Notes under the pieces: model-generated
The model's input: only the letters and a program-made list of their open reading frames with translations
The model's database searches: none
Told to the model about the DNA's origin: nothing
Position numbers and translations under genes: made by a program
Source: Limnanthes douglasii subsp. nivea
Taxonomy: Eukaryota; Streptophyta; Magnoliopsida; Brassicales; Limnanthaceae
Length of the DNA: 64,000 bases
Direction: 5' to 3'
NCBI GenBank assembly: GCA_036936605.1
Contig: JAUPFV010000001.1
Coordinates: forward strand, 31,505,900-31,569,899
Shown: one piece after another, positions 33,497-43,994 of the stretch
Position numbering within the stretch: the first letter of the stretch is position 1
Layout: each line of letters opens with the position of its first letter

Positions 33497-35160
33497 ATGG
33501 ATCCGAATGAGCAAGCAATTCGACCACCTGTGGTGGAGGTAGTTGGGGAAAACAATGAATACACCACCGAGGAACGAGACAAGTTGAGAGCAAAAATAGA
33601 AGCGTTGACGGCCATTAAGAAAGTAGAAATGGGTTTAAAGAAGAATTCAAATGCGTCAGCCATCCATCATGCTGACAATCCCCGAGAGAATGATCCATCA
33701 GCAAAGACTCATTTAAGTACAAAAAAGACCCATGTCAATTCTAAGAAGTGTCACCGGTCTAAGCCGGTGGAAAGTTCAGATTCTGAGTCCTCAAGCAGCT
33801 CTTTGAACGAGGCTGAGCTTGAAGAGTCTTTGTCATCAAGTAGTGATGAACGGAGGTCGAGGAAGAAATAAAAACTAGTTAAAAAATATTCAAGAAAGAG
33901 AGATAGGTATGGGAGACTTAAAAGGCATTTGGGCAAATTGTCATCTCACAGCCACAGTCACAGGCCTGTGGATCAGCTGTTTATCGATCCTTTTGCTTTC
34001 CGTGATGAACCATGTATTTTTGCAACACCTAATGAAGACATAGTCTTCAGTCGTAGTAGGAATTGGAGACAATCATCATTGTCTGCCAAGATACTATCCG
34101 AAAACCTACCCAAAAGGTTTGACACTACTAAAATGGAGAAGTATGATGGGAGTAAAGATCCGGACAATCATCTGGAGCAGTTTAAAAACTTCATGATAAA
34201 TTTTGGTGATGATGATAAGCTTCTGTGTAAATCCTTATCCCAATCTTTTACGGGAAGTGCTCTTAAATGGTACAAGAGTTTACCCCAGGGATGTATCAGA
34301 AACTTTGATACATTCTGGGTTTCCTTCCGAAGGCAGTTTGTGGGAAGTGAAGAGGTGAAAGGCAATAGAGACACTATTATCCATTGTGCCCAAGAGCCAA
34401 ATGAGTCCTTAAAGGACTACATAAGTCGGTTCGTAAATACCAAGAACGGGTAGCGGATTGCTTCGAACAGGTGGCAATCGCTTCATTAAGGCAAGGGTTG
34501 AATCCTGGGAATTTGGCTGATTCGGTGACCAGGAAGAAGGCAATGACTTGGGGTGGTTTGTTAAACCAGATGGGAAAGCAGATCAACATGGATGAAACTA
34601 AGAAAACCAGGTTACACTGTCAGATGAGGTATGCCCTAACATTTCAAACCAAAACCAGTCCAGATACAAAGCTAAAGAAACCAGACAAGGGTCCAGTAGA
34701 GCTAAACAGGCTCAGTCCAACCCAAATCCAGCTCAGAGCCAGCAGTCAAGGAGTAAAAGAGGTCCTTGGGTTCAACCAGAGTGGTTTGCAGAACTAAAAG
34801 AGAATGTGGCCACAATCTATAATAAGACCAAGGATGAGGTCCATTTTCGGAAACCAGCAGCGCTACAATCTCTTAGAGAAAGTCGTAATATTTGTTTTTG
34901 CCAGTATCACCATGATATTGGCCATAACACCCAAGACTGCATCGCTTTGAAGCAGAAGGTGTAGAATCTCATTGAAAGAGGAAAGTTGGGAGCTTATGTC
35001 AAGAGAAGAAGTGAAAACCGGCCTGACAATGCTCTCTGAACTGGCCCTACGACAATGCGAGAACATCTGCTCCAGAGGGGGCAATGGTGATCCTTAAAAG
35101 ATTTGATGTTGATTCAGAGTACTTGGATCATGATCCAACCAAGAATAAAATAGGGGTCAT
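33497..35160 (+). pseudogene. E2 gag
   Basis: It begins MDPNEQAIRPPVVEVVGE. The same domain order as E1 gag is seen: acidic Ser-rich region, an in-frame TAA at 33869, basic/His-rich GKLSSHSHSHRP (33929 on), and the capsid block KMEKYDGSKDPDNHLEQFK, SALKWYKSLPQGCIRNF, QEPNESLKDYISRFV (to 34453). A frameshift follows there, then VTRKKAMTWGGLLNQMGKQ. The C-terminal motif CFCQYHHDIGHNTQDC (about 34890-34940) is in a further frame and has a TAG just after it. The last in-frame gag residues, KNKIGVITLE, abut the deletion junction at about 35170. Confidence 0.87.
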
Positions 35161-35395
35161 AACGCTGGAAGATTCCTTAGCAACCATAGCATACTCTCCT
35201 TGGATTCATATACAAGAATGTCCATCCATACAATCAAATCATAATAAGGAAGAGGAAGAACGCTTAAGTATACAAGTAGTTCAATCTAAAGATTGGAGAT
35301 TTCCCCTTCTTCAATATATCTCTGATGGGGTTTTGCCTCCGGAGAAACCTATAGCAAGGAAAATTAAACACAAGGCTCGTGGTTTTTTATTATAA
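35084..35395 (+). CDS. E2 in-frame fusion of gag tail to RNaseH/integrase linker
   Basis: A single 103-codon open frame starts in the gag C-terminus (VILKRFDVDSEYLDHDPTKN) and passes without a stop into DSLATIAYSPWIHIQ and QYISDGVLPPEKPIARKIK. The latter is the linker between RNase H and the integrase zinc domain. In E1 these two parts are separated by about 2.6 kb of PR-RT-RH. The junction lies at about 35169-35175. The open frame across the deletion may be chance or may reflect amplification of the deleted form. Confidence 0.7.
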   Translation: MVILKRFDVDSEYLDHDPTKNKIGVITLEDSLATIAYSPWIHIQECPSIQSNHNKEEEERLSIQVVQSKDWRFPLLQYISDGVLPPEKPIARKIKHKARGFLL

Positions 35396-36531
35396 GAGAG
35401 GTTCTCTATAAAAAAAAATCATTCAGCAGACCTCTCATACGTTGTTTGGGGGTTAAAGAATCCCAAATCATTTTATCTGAACTGCATGATGGAGAAGGAT
35501 CAGCACATTGTGACTACAGGGCACTAACCCGGAGGGTATTGTTAGCTGGATATTATTGGCCATCCATAATGGCAGATGCTAAATAAATGGTAAAAAAGTG
35601 TGATCCATGTCAAAGGTATGGCAACGAAATTTATGTGCCAATAGTGCCTATGGAGTCTATTTCTGAGCCAGTACATTTTGCTCGTTGGGGATTGGATTTA
35701 GTTGGGCCTCTACCAATGGCGTCCGGAGGGTGCAGGACTATTATTGTTGCTATTTATTACTTCTCAAAGTGGATAGAGGCAGCTCCTCTGGCAGGAACCA
35801 CTTAGAAAGTTGTCATAAAATTTATCTTATCTAATATATGTTGCAGATTTGGGATTCCTCAGAAGATTACTACAGATAACGGGCCACAGTTTGATAACAA
35901 GGACATGGAGAATTTATGTGCCTCCAGGAGCATTCAGCATTGCTTCTCTTCTCCTTTCCACACACAAGCAAATGGCCAGGTTGAAGTGGCAAACATGACT
36001 ATTTTGTCCGTATTAAAAAAGAATTTAGAATGGACTGCAAGGGAGTGGCTAAGCTATCTGCAAGAAGTGTTGTGGGCGTACCGAACTACTCCTAGGGCTA
36101 CTACACAAGAATCTCCTTTTGTCTTGGTGTATGGGATGGATGTTATTACTCCTATAGAAGCTACCCTACCATCATACAAGGTTCATAGCTATTCCGAACA
36201 AGCTAATGAAATAGCAATTAGGAATCAATTGGACTTAATAGAAGAAATAAGGGTTAAAGCTCATCTTAGAATAGCCAACTACCAAAGCTTTATGAGGAGC
36301 AAATTTGCTTCCAAGATCAAGAGAAGAGGTTTTCAGCTGGGAGATAAATTTTTAAGAAAAGTCTTCTTACACACCAAAGAGAAGCAGTTTGGTAAGCTGG
36401 CTCCGAACTGGGAAGGCCCATATGAGGTCTCCGAAAAGCATAAGCCTGGGACATATAGGCTTCAGAACAAAGAAGGGAGGCATTTGAAGCACCCATGTAA
36501 TATTGAACACCTCAGGTTATATCTAGAATAA
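35396..36531 (+). pseudogene. E2 integrase, nearly intact
   Basis: After a decayed HHCC start (35400-35590, one TAA before MVKKCDPCQRYG) one frame runs to 36531 with only one more stop (35803-35805). Visible are RWGLDLVGPLP (first Asp), TTDNGPQFDNKD (second Asp), SPFHTQANGQVEVAN (Glu) and WAYRTTPRATTQ. TPIEATLPSYKV, the GDKFLRKVF hinge and the C-terminal KLAPNWEGPYEVSEKH...GTYRL...NIEHLRLYLE complete it. IYYF replaces the usual IDYF motif. This is the best-preserved integrase in the window. Confidence 0.9.
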
Positions 36532-37061
36532 AAGTTTTGTAAATATTTACTTGTTAAATGTCAATGTAAATATTAGGGGGCAAACTCTTTCCTACCCTAG
36601 TGGCGTGTCCGGTTTTTTCATTCAATAAAATATGATGCCTTCTTAAAACATCCGATGTGGTTTAACTACAATTCTATTCAAGTACAAGTCTTTGATTTAA
36701 CACTTTGGATCTTTGATAGATCGGATTAACCCGGTTGAGTGATGACCATTGAATACATGTCATCGGTGATATTAAACACTCTCACTTTAATACTTCTGAA
36801 ATAATTTGGGCTATTTAAACATTAGCCATTAAAATTAAAAGGAAATAAAGTGTTAAACAAAGCAAGATTTGATAAATAAACCTATCCGGACTCTAACCGG
36901 ATAACATTGCCAAATTACAAAATACGCATTGGCCATCCAAGGACTTTAAGTATTATAAGAGACTTACCCGGACTCAAACCAGATAACATTACAAAAATAC
37001 CTTGGCAATCCAAGGACTTTAGTAGTTCAGAGAAGTAAGAAAACAAAAAGATGTTTAAACC

Positions 37062-40015
37062 TTAGGGCTTGTCCATTTCGGATTTTCCTCCATCACCTCA
37101 TTTCTTAAACCTTTTGAGTTCGGCACTCGAACTCTCACATGTTCCTTCTTCGTAATCAATATTGGAGTCAATTCCATTGGAAAAGTTGTACTTGTTGCCT
37201 GTTTCCATGGTGTGATGAGGAAGATCTTCGTATTCTACATATTTCCATAGGGGACCAAGGGTCCTCTTCGGAAATGTCTCATGGAAGAGCAGCACCATAT
37301 CAGACCTAACTTCATCGTATCTTTTCTCAAGGGAGTCTATCACCTCATTAGTATATTTATTAATGCTTGCCTGAATAGTTTGTTCCTGCTCCTTCACCAA
37401 GTCTTCTTTCTCCTTGATCACCTTAGACACAGTACCTCCTAAAGAAGTCTTCTCACCGGACAAGGTTTGAATGACACCATCTTTGGTCTTCAAGTATTTC
37501 TTTAATTTTGCGAGATCCTTTTTCCAAACCGTAGAACTTAGCTTGGAGCTCGGTATTGGCCGTCTCTGAAGTGGCAAGTTTGGTTGATAGATCTTCCTTG
37601 TCCTTCTTCAGTGCTTCAATCTCTTTTTTCAGTTCTTCTATGCTCTGATTAGCATTGGGAATATTGGTTTACAAATACTCTTTATCGGTAGTGAGGGTGT
37701 TGATGAGTGTAGTTTGACTCTTCACTTGTCTATCCAAATCAAGCATTGGCTGGATGTGACCAAGAAGGGAATGGGCCATAATATCTTGTTCTCCGAAGAC
37801 AGAGAAAAACTTACCATTATAAGTCACCATGTTAGAAGAGCTTGAAGGGCGGAAGGGCCCTACAAAATAATCATTCTCAGAATCGTTGAAGTAAAGAGCA
37901 ATGTCATGAAGGGAACTAATGTCCACTCCATCAATCCCTCCTCCAGTACCCTCTCCGGACTGCAGACCTGTTGGAATCTTCTCTTATAGAGTGGGGTCAA
38001 CATGGGCTGGTGGAGGTAGAAGCTCCGAAGGGCAAAAAATTATTTCTTCCCCTAAGGTGACCTTTTTCTTTTTGGCAACCTTTTTGTCACTGCTTGCTCT
38101 GATTTTTCGGTCCTTTTTTGGAGGCCTTGGTGGGTTTTGTGATTCTCCTGCCTCCCTAACAGTCTCAGCCTCGACTACCTTGAGCAAGGCAGCGTTGATT
38201 CCCCCTTGGTTCCCCGAACTGGTCCCTTCTGTGGCAGCTTAGACTACCTATGTTTCACCTTTCTTTTTCTTCCCTTTCATCTTGCTGGGAGATTTGGCTC
38301 CAGAAGGCAAGACCAGTTTACCATCTTTAGCTTCAGTTCGTTTAAGGATTACACCAGGAGGAGGAGGTGTAGTTAGTTCTTCCCATGTGATATCCCTCCG
38401 ACCTGTGGTGTTCCACAAATGAAACTTCACCAGATTGTCTGAGGTGAAGCAATTATGGAAGGCATTCCTCCAGCGCTCTACAACCCATGCGTTAAGTTTC
38501 GCACAGGTTGTTTACCCCTCCTCCAGATGTCCGGTGAACTCCTTCGGAAACAGTGAAAAAAAAGTGGCAAATAAATCAGGAGATGAACACTTATAAGTTA
38601 AAAAGAAGAACATGAAAAACAAACACAATGAACTTACTCGTACTCTTCCATCTGCTAGTTAACATACTAGGGTTAGTGTTGGCTTTGATCTTCCTGCCAT
38701 TCTCCCATGACCCACTGATGAACAGGAACTGTGTCCTCTAGTTCTTCTCAGATTCCAGTAAGTCGTCTACCACCTTGAAATCTTTCCCCATGTTGTGATG
38801 GTAGAAGGGAATGTGGTAATTCTTGCATAGATTTTCCACATCGGAAAATTGCTTCATTGGGAGAGGGATTTTGGACAACCTCGATGCCATTATGCAAGCA
38901 AGGAGAGAATACCAGGCGTTTGGGCTCAGCTGGCTTGGGCAGAGCTTCACCAAGTGGAAATACCTGACAATTTCTAGGTCCAGAGGGAACCGAAGTCCCC
39001 AGTTTAACACCTCAGTGAAGATGACCACCTCATTGAGTTTACAGTCCATCAGAGTCTCCGGAGTGACAGGTATCCTCACCTTCACTGACTCTGGGATCCC
39101 GCACTTTGTCCGGATCCGGCCCAACTCAACAGTATGTGTGTAGACATAGTTTATATTGTGCAGGGCCAGCAAATATTTAACATTGACATTTTTTAAGCAA
39201 GGGCTTACTTTGCCCTCCAAGCACGCTGGGAGATCCGGATGAGCCACACCAACTTTGACTTTTCCTTTGCCCTTCCTATCAGAGGCAGCATTCTCGGTTT
39301 GACATGATGCTTCAGTTTTGAATGGGGCTTCTTCGATATTGTCTTCCATCACTTCTTTCATCACTATGGAAGGTTTATCAGTTGTTGTGGATGGGGGGGA
39401 TCTGCATCTGGCACCAAAAGTTGTTCGGATGAATGAGCGCCTGTTATTTCTAAAGGCCTGGTGTCCGGTTGAGGTTGGGATCCAGAGGACTTCGCCATTG
39501 TGGCTATTTTAGATACCTCCAATCCGGAGGGCTTATCCTTTGGTGTTATTTTAGACGCCTCCAATTTGGAGGGCTTATCTTTTGATGTTGCCTTAGATGC
39601 CTCCGATCTGGAGGACTTTGGCAGTGAAGTAGTTGCTTGGGATTTGACCAGACGAGTCGTCGGCGTGGAGTTGATTTTTCTGGGGATTTCTCAATATCTG
39701 AACCCATGGCTAAGAAAGGGGAGGGTTTTCTGACACTCGAAACTACTTTTTCCTTGGCAGTGGAGGGTTGGGACTCCTGAACAGAAGAGCCTGGGGGGAG
39801 AGGAGAGAGCTTGGTTTGAATAACCGTTTGGGTTTTGGATTTCTGGATGAGGATGACCCTTGGTCAACTTCCTCGGTTGGTTCACCAGACTTTTTGCTTG
39901 AGGAGACTGAGAGACCAGCAGCAATACGGTTCTCCCTTTATACTTTTTTTACCTTTTCTAGATTTGATAAGTTCAACCAGCCGCCTTTCACAAGTGCGTT
40001 TCTGGCTGTGAACAT
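37062..40015 (-). pseudogene. E2 antisense accessory ORF
   Basis: The start MFTARNALVKGGWLNLSNLE at 40015 and the end KSEMDKP at 37062 match E1, and overall span is equal (2954 against 2934 bases). The N-terminus carries SEASK/SKDKP repeats. The domain region (38738-39364) has GLRFPLDLEIVRYF and LCPSQLSPNAWYSLL. The matching intron position has the GTAAGT donor, but the acceptor AG is TG. The Lys-rich region, coiled coil (about 37500-37700) and tail TLGPLWKYVEYEDL follow. Several stops and frameshifts occur, mostly at other places than in E1, so the two genes decayed independently after a shared intact ancestor. Confidence 0.8.
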
Positions 40016-40104
40016 AAAACTATTCAAGAACAAGTTTGAAGACAAGGTTTAAAATCTCTCTAGAAATTTTTTGAGTGATGAAGACAATGGAATAGTGAAA
40101 AATG

Positions 40105-40282
40105 ATTTATATATCAGTAGAAAAAAGTAATTGTTACCTAGGAGGAGTTGAAGAGGTTTGGCAATGGTTAAATACGATGCAGACGTGTGAAAAATTAAAC
40201 GCCTAGGTCACTTTCTAGGCTTAGTAGGAGCACCGATGTAGGAGGAAAACGACTGGTAGGACGAATCGAATTGTGACACGTG
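40105..40282 (-). promoter_or_regulatory. Promoter of the E2 antisense accessory gene
   Basis: Read on the minus strand: a G-box (GACACGTGTC, core 40277-40282), an ACGT-core site near 40187-40192, and TATATAAAT at 40105-40114. The TATA is about 90 bases before the ATG at 40015. The G-box-to-TATA distance is about 163 bases in E2 and about 167 in E1. Confidence 0.58.
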
Positions 40283-40429
40283 TCCCACTATCCAAAAAGA
40301 AAAATCTTAGAATTATGGGAAAAGAAGTCAGTTCGGACAGACTTCGAACTAGATGCACAGGGAGGTCGGACGAAATCGTCACTGGCTAAGTAAAATTTTT
40401 AGTCCTGCCAAAGATATTTGACAAGGCCT

Positions 40430-40442
40430 AAAAATGGGCTAC
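40430..40442 (+). other. E2 polypurine tract
   Basis: The sequence AAAAATGGGCTAC directly precedes the 3' LTR. It is slightly degraded compared with E1. Confidence 0.65.
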
Positions 40443-40814
40443 TGATGAGTTCGGATTATCCAGTTACACTTTGCTGTATTATCCGGACAAGGGCAATACG
40501 GACATGAACGAGCCACTAAACTATTCGGACAGGACAAAAGTAAAGAAGCACCTTTTGACTAAACTATGTGCTAATCAGCTTAATAGGTTAATGGATCCTT
40601 AAACTTGACCCAGTTCCATAACTTGACTCGAAAGCCCATGGGTCCTTAATTAAGGGTATAAATACCCCAACTACTTTCATTAATGAGGGTAATGAACATT
40701 TAATACAACCAGGTTGCTCAAACCTCTTACTACTTTATACCAAAACACTTAATACTCTATATACTTTCCAAAACACTTTACAAAATTACCCTCAGCTCAA
40801 AATAAACTAAACCA
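40443..40814 (+). repeat. E2 3' LTR
   Basis: About 372 bp, starting TGATGAGTTCGG and ending AAACCA, with GGGTATAAATACCCC in the middle. It is homologous over its length to the E1 LTRs in reverse orientation and to the E3 LTR at 62595. Confidence 0.9.
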
Positions 40815-41050
40815 AGTATGGTGGTTGGTTTTTTCTTGAGAAACTAGGATATAAGTATGGTGGTTAGTTTTTTTCGATATAAACTAGGAGATAAATATGG
40901 TGGTTAGTTTTTTTTTAAAAGAAACTAAGATATAAGTATGGTGGTTAGTTTTTTGAGATAGAAACTAGAAGATAAATATGGTGGTTAGTTTTCTAGATAG
41001 AAACTAGGCGATAACTATCGTGGTTATATTTTTCATGGAGGAAATAAAAA
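40815..41050. repeat. Minisatellite, ~40-bp unit, 5-6 copies
   Basis: The unit is approximately AGTATGGTGGTTAGTTTTTT plus GATAGAAACTAGGAGATA and recurs five times, with a sixth degraded copy. It starts exactly at the outer edge of the E2 3' LTR. Confidence 0.88.
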
Positions 41051-41249
41051 ATAGTTTCTTTAAATTTAAAATTAAAAAATGATGATATTTTAAATACCAT
41101 ATTTAAAGTGTATTTTTAGTTTTTTTTTATGATGGTGGTTAGAGTTTTTAGGAGTAGTTGTTTTTTTTAAATAAATAATTTAGATATATTGTTATATTTA
41201 TGTTTAAATATATTTATGAAGTGTTGTTTTGTTTTGATTTTATATTTGC

Positions 41250-41722
41250 AGCTGAAATTCTCACTAACGATAATGACGATACGTTTCAAGAATTTTTAAA
41301 TCATCACCATCTCAGGTAAAAAAATGTTTAACAGATGATGAACGTAAAAGTATATACAATATGCTTTTAAAAAAAGTATTGATGAAAAATTAAAGAAGGG
41401 AACAACGAATTTAGTTGCATATCATTTTTCAGTTTCCATATGAACCATTCAACGCATATGGAAACAATAAAAAATGATGAAACACATCCTAATGTATCTC
41501 ATAGGAAGACACAAAATTATGTGCGTAAAAGAATTGGAATTAATCTTGATCAAGTCTGTGGATTCCATTATCCGAAAGAACAACTCTTGCGTCGGTTTCT
41601 TATGCTTTGAACATGAAAAAACCGTTTTTCATATGCTTTGAACATGAAAAAAATCACATTTTTTGGATGTTAAAATCAGGATATCTAAGAAGACAATTTC
41701 ATGCTATTAAACCTGATTTTTA
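41250..41722 (+). pseudogene. Mariner-like (Tc1/mariner) transposase N-terminal relic
   Basis: From 41328 fragments in two frames give LTDDERKSIYNMLLKKSIDEK, then KKGTTNLVAYHFSVS, IWKQ, NVSHRKTQNYVRKRIGINLD, IPLSERTTL-like, SYALNMKK, and SGYLRRQFHAIKPDF. This is the order of the helix-turn-helix region of plant mariner transposases (LT..ER..I...LL.......LK.G....A..F.VS...V.RIWK...VSH.K....GRKR...IPL..RTT.RSL...L......RR.....G..R.H.NAIKP). A short upstream exon-like piece follows TTTGCAG at about 41251. A 'atgctttgaacatgaaaaaa' duplication (41602-41655) disrupts it. The catalytic DDD domain is missing. Confidence 0.72.
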
Positions 41723-42964
41723 TATATTTAATTTATTTAAATTAAAATTACACACAAATAAAAAATAAAAAAATAATCGACTAACCCAATTTTTTAAAAA
41801 TATTTTATCTTTATATATCTATTTAATATCCTATAATTGTTTATATATATACCTAATTAAATTTAAATAAAAAATAAACAAATATTCTATATTCTAGGAA
41901 AATTTGTTACCCAATCAAAGAGTTTGTAAAAAAATATTCTACAAAAAATTGTTAAAGATTCCTTTATATTATCTCATATATTTAATTAATTTAATTTAAA
42001 GAAACAAATAAACACAACTTTTCTTTATAATACTCATTATATATTTATATAAATTCTGTATAATATCTTTTATATATATATATATAATTAAATTCAACTA
42101 AAAAATAAACAAATATTTATAATCAATAATTTTAAAAAAAAATTGTACAACGTTTATTTATGTATTCACTAATCATTTTCTATATTGAAAAAAAAACTTA
42201 TGTTAAAGGTAAATAGTTAAAAAATATTTTATTCCAAACGAAAAACTGTACAAAAATTGGTTAAAATATTTTATCTAAAAATATTTGCAAATAAAGTTAG
42301 TTCAAATATTTCCTACAATATATAATATATTATAATTAAACACAAATAAACAAAAATCCAGTTGGTTATCATATATTATCTATAAATTGCTAAGAAACCA
42401 GTCGCACAAAAATTAAACGTATCTAAAATAAACCACCACTTTCATCTTCATCTATCTAAAAACAAAACCGGAGAATGACATAAAACTTCAAAGTATAAAT
42501 ACATTAAATACATTCAGCATAAAACAAATTGGATCAGTAAAATTTTGGGAAGATATATTTGTAACATACGTCAAACTATTTTTTCATATCTTTTTTAAAA
42601 CCATTATCTTCATCTTCACATTCATCTTCATTTTCAGGATATTTATTTAAATCAAATCCAAATTCACCAACTTGGTTGAGATCAAAATCTCTCACAACTC
42701 TTTTAATTGAAATCACATCTTAATTGACATGAAAACCAATATGAATGAAGGATTTATCATCTCTTAAATTTTCAGCAACATACTCCATACTTATAAAAAA
42801 AATTCAATACCACTCTCAAATTCTTTTCTAAACATTTTACTATGATCATACATATATACTGACGTGGTCATAGTCTCATAGACATTAAAAAATAAGAGAT
42901 GATAAAAAAATCAACCAATTAAAAAAGAGTAAATTAGAAGTAAAAAGAACATACGCTTACTGCC
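41723..42964. other. AT-rich stretch with weak minus-strand coding-like patch
   Basis: Mostly A/T runs. On the minus strand at about 42590-42790 a frame reads RVVRDFDLNQVGEFGFDLN then KYPENEDECEDEDNGF. It looks protein-like and acidic, but I cannot identify it. Confidence 0.3.
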
Positions 42965-43115
42965 AGAGATGCCGAACACGTTTATTGCAGAAACATGATT
43001 GAAATTAGGATATAATTGGAACAAATAAAATATGTGTACAGAGATACAGAACACATTTACTGCAGAAACATGATTGAAATTAGGGATATAATTGGAACAT
43101 ATAAAATATGTGTCT
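42965..43115. repeat. 75-bp tandem duplication
   Basis: Two consecutive copies of a segment starting 'agagat' and containing 'gcagaaacatgattgaaatt' (starts 42965 and 43040), with a few substitutions. Confidence 0.85.
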
Positions 43116-43160
43116 ATCGATTTAGGAGAACGGCATGGAATTTGAAATTTGAAAATTTTG

Positions 43161-43192
43161 GTAGAACGACACTTATTGTGGAAGGGAGGGAG
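43161..43192 (-). mobile_element. Terminal inverted-repeat end of a Stowaway/mariner-type element
   Basis: Read inward on the minus strand this is CTCCCTCCCTTCCACAATAA followed by GTGTCGTTCTAC, close to the plant Stowaway/mariner terminal consensus CTCCCTCCGTCCCAxAATAA. It is bordered by TA (43193-43194), the expected target. It could be the right end of the mariner-like element whose transposase relic lies at 41250-41722. Confidence 0.65.
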
Positions 43193-43197
43193 TATAA

Positions 43198-43525
43198 GTC
43201 AAGCCAAGATTTCTTATATGGAGGAGATTGTTTAGAGAGAGAAACACAGAAAAGCTACAGATATTATGATCCAAAAAATACACATATTTCCTCAAAAAGA
43301 TAATCTTGTTTTATATAGTACAATGGTTGGCTTAAAAACCACATGATTAACCCATTCAAGGCCATTTCATCCCATTATTTTACTAATCTCAACCATAAAT
43401 ATTATTTATTACACAAAGTACCCTTAATGTTACACATTTATTAAACCTCTTTTACAAGACTTTTATAAAGCCAAATTATCCTCATATTTAACCGATGGAC
43501 TAGTAATTCAGATACACCCTTATCA
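43198..43525 (-). repeat. E4 3' LTR
   Basis: In element orientation it starts TGATAAGGGTGT at 43525. Homology to 48619-48997 is clear (for example 'ttattacacaaagta' and 'caagacttttataaagcc'). It is shorter and more diverged, and its inner end near 43198 is uncertain. Confidence 0.75.
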
Positions 43526-43538
43526 ATAGCCCCCTAGT
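43526..43538 (-). other. E4 polypurine tract
   Basis: Element-orientation CTAGGGGGCTATT abuts the TGATAAGG start of the 3' LTR. Confidence 0.65.
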
Positions 43539-43677
43539 CTTTGCGAAGATATTTGAGTGAGGACTAAATTTGGAAGATACCTTAGAGATGTCTGACCTGC
43601 TTTACTATGTTCCCTTCATCGAATCGGAGACATCATTAATTAAATTGTTGAGCGGGTAGACATATAGCACGTGCTTT

Positions 43678-43913
43678 TTTTAAAATCCATGTGTCAGTCG
43701 ATCTATGAAACTGACAATAATGCCTTAAAAATGACATGTGGGTGATTTAATGTGTCTGGAAAATCTTCTGCTTTCTCATACGCGTGTTCTCCAAATGATT
43801 GGTGGGAGAGCTATGAGACTCTTCATCTTCTTTTGGAAACCCATCTGATAAAAAGACATTTCGTCTATTTAGGCCTTCATGATCGTTGGATCCCAAACAT
43901 ATGCCTATAAATA
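43678..43913 (+). promoter_or_regulatory. Possible remnant antisense promoter in E4
   Basis: On the plus strand a G-box CACGTG (43678-43683) and CTATAAATA (TATA core 43906-43913) sit between the 3' LTR and pol. This is the place where E1 and E2 have the accessory-gene promoter. A (GA)n run at 43979-43996 follows. No accessory ORF remains. Confidence 0.4.
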
Positions 43914-43994
43914 ATCTGGCGCTCTTCGTAATTTAGAGTTTCTCATTTTATAGCATTAAAGAGAGAAACACACCTTGTAGAGAGAGAGAGAGAG

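Larger units (their letters stand above)
33382..40814 (+). mobile_element. E2: internally deleted copy of the E1 family
   Basis: Plus-strand element with a 5' LTR cut to its last ~43 bases, PBS, gag, a fused RNaseH-end/integrase region, the antisense accessory ORF, a polypurine tract and a full 3' LTR. Protease, RT and most of RNase H are missing: gag runs directly into sequence that in E1 lies just before the integrase zinc domain. It has no protein source for reverse transcription of its own. Confidence 0.9.

Noticed and set aside
34168..35084. Minus-strand frames opposite E2 gag (34168-34374, 34377-34589, 34863-35084)
   Set aside because: Shadows of gag, with no independent homology.
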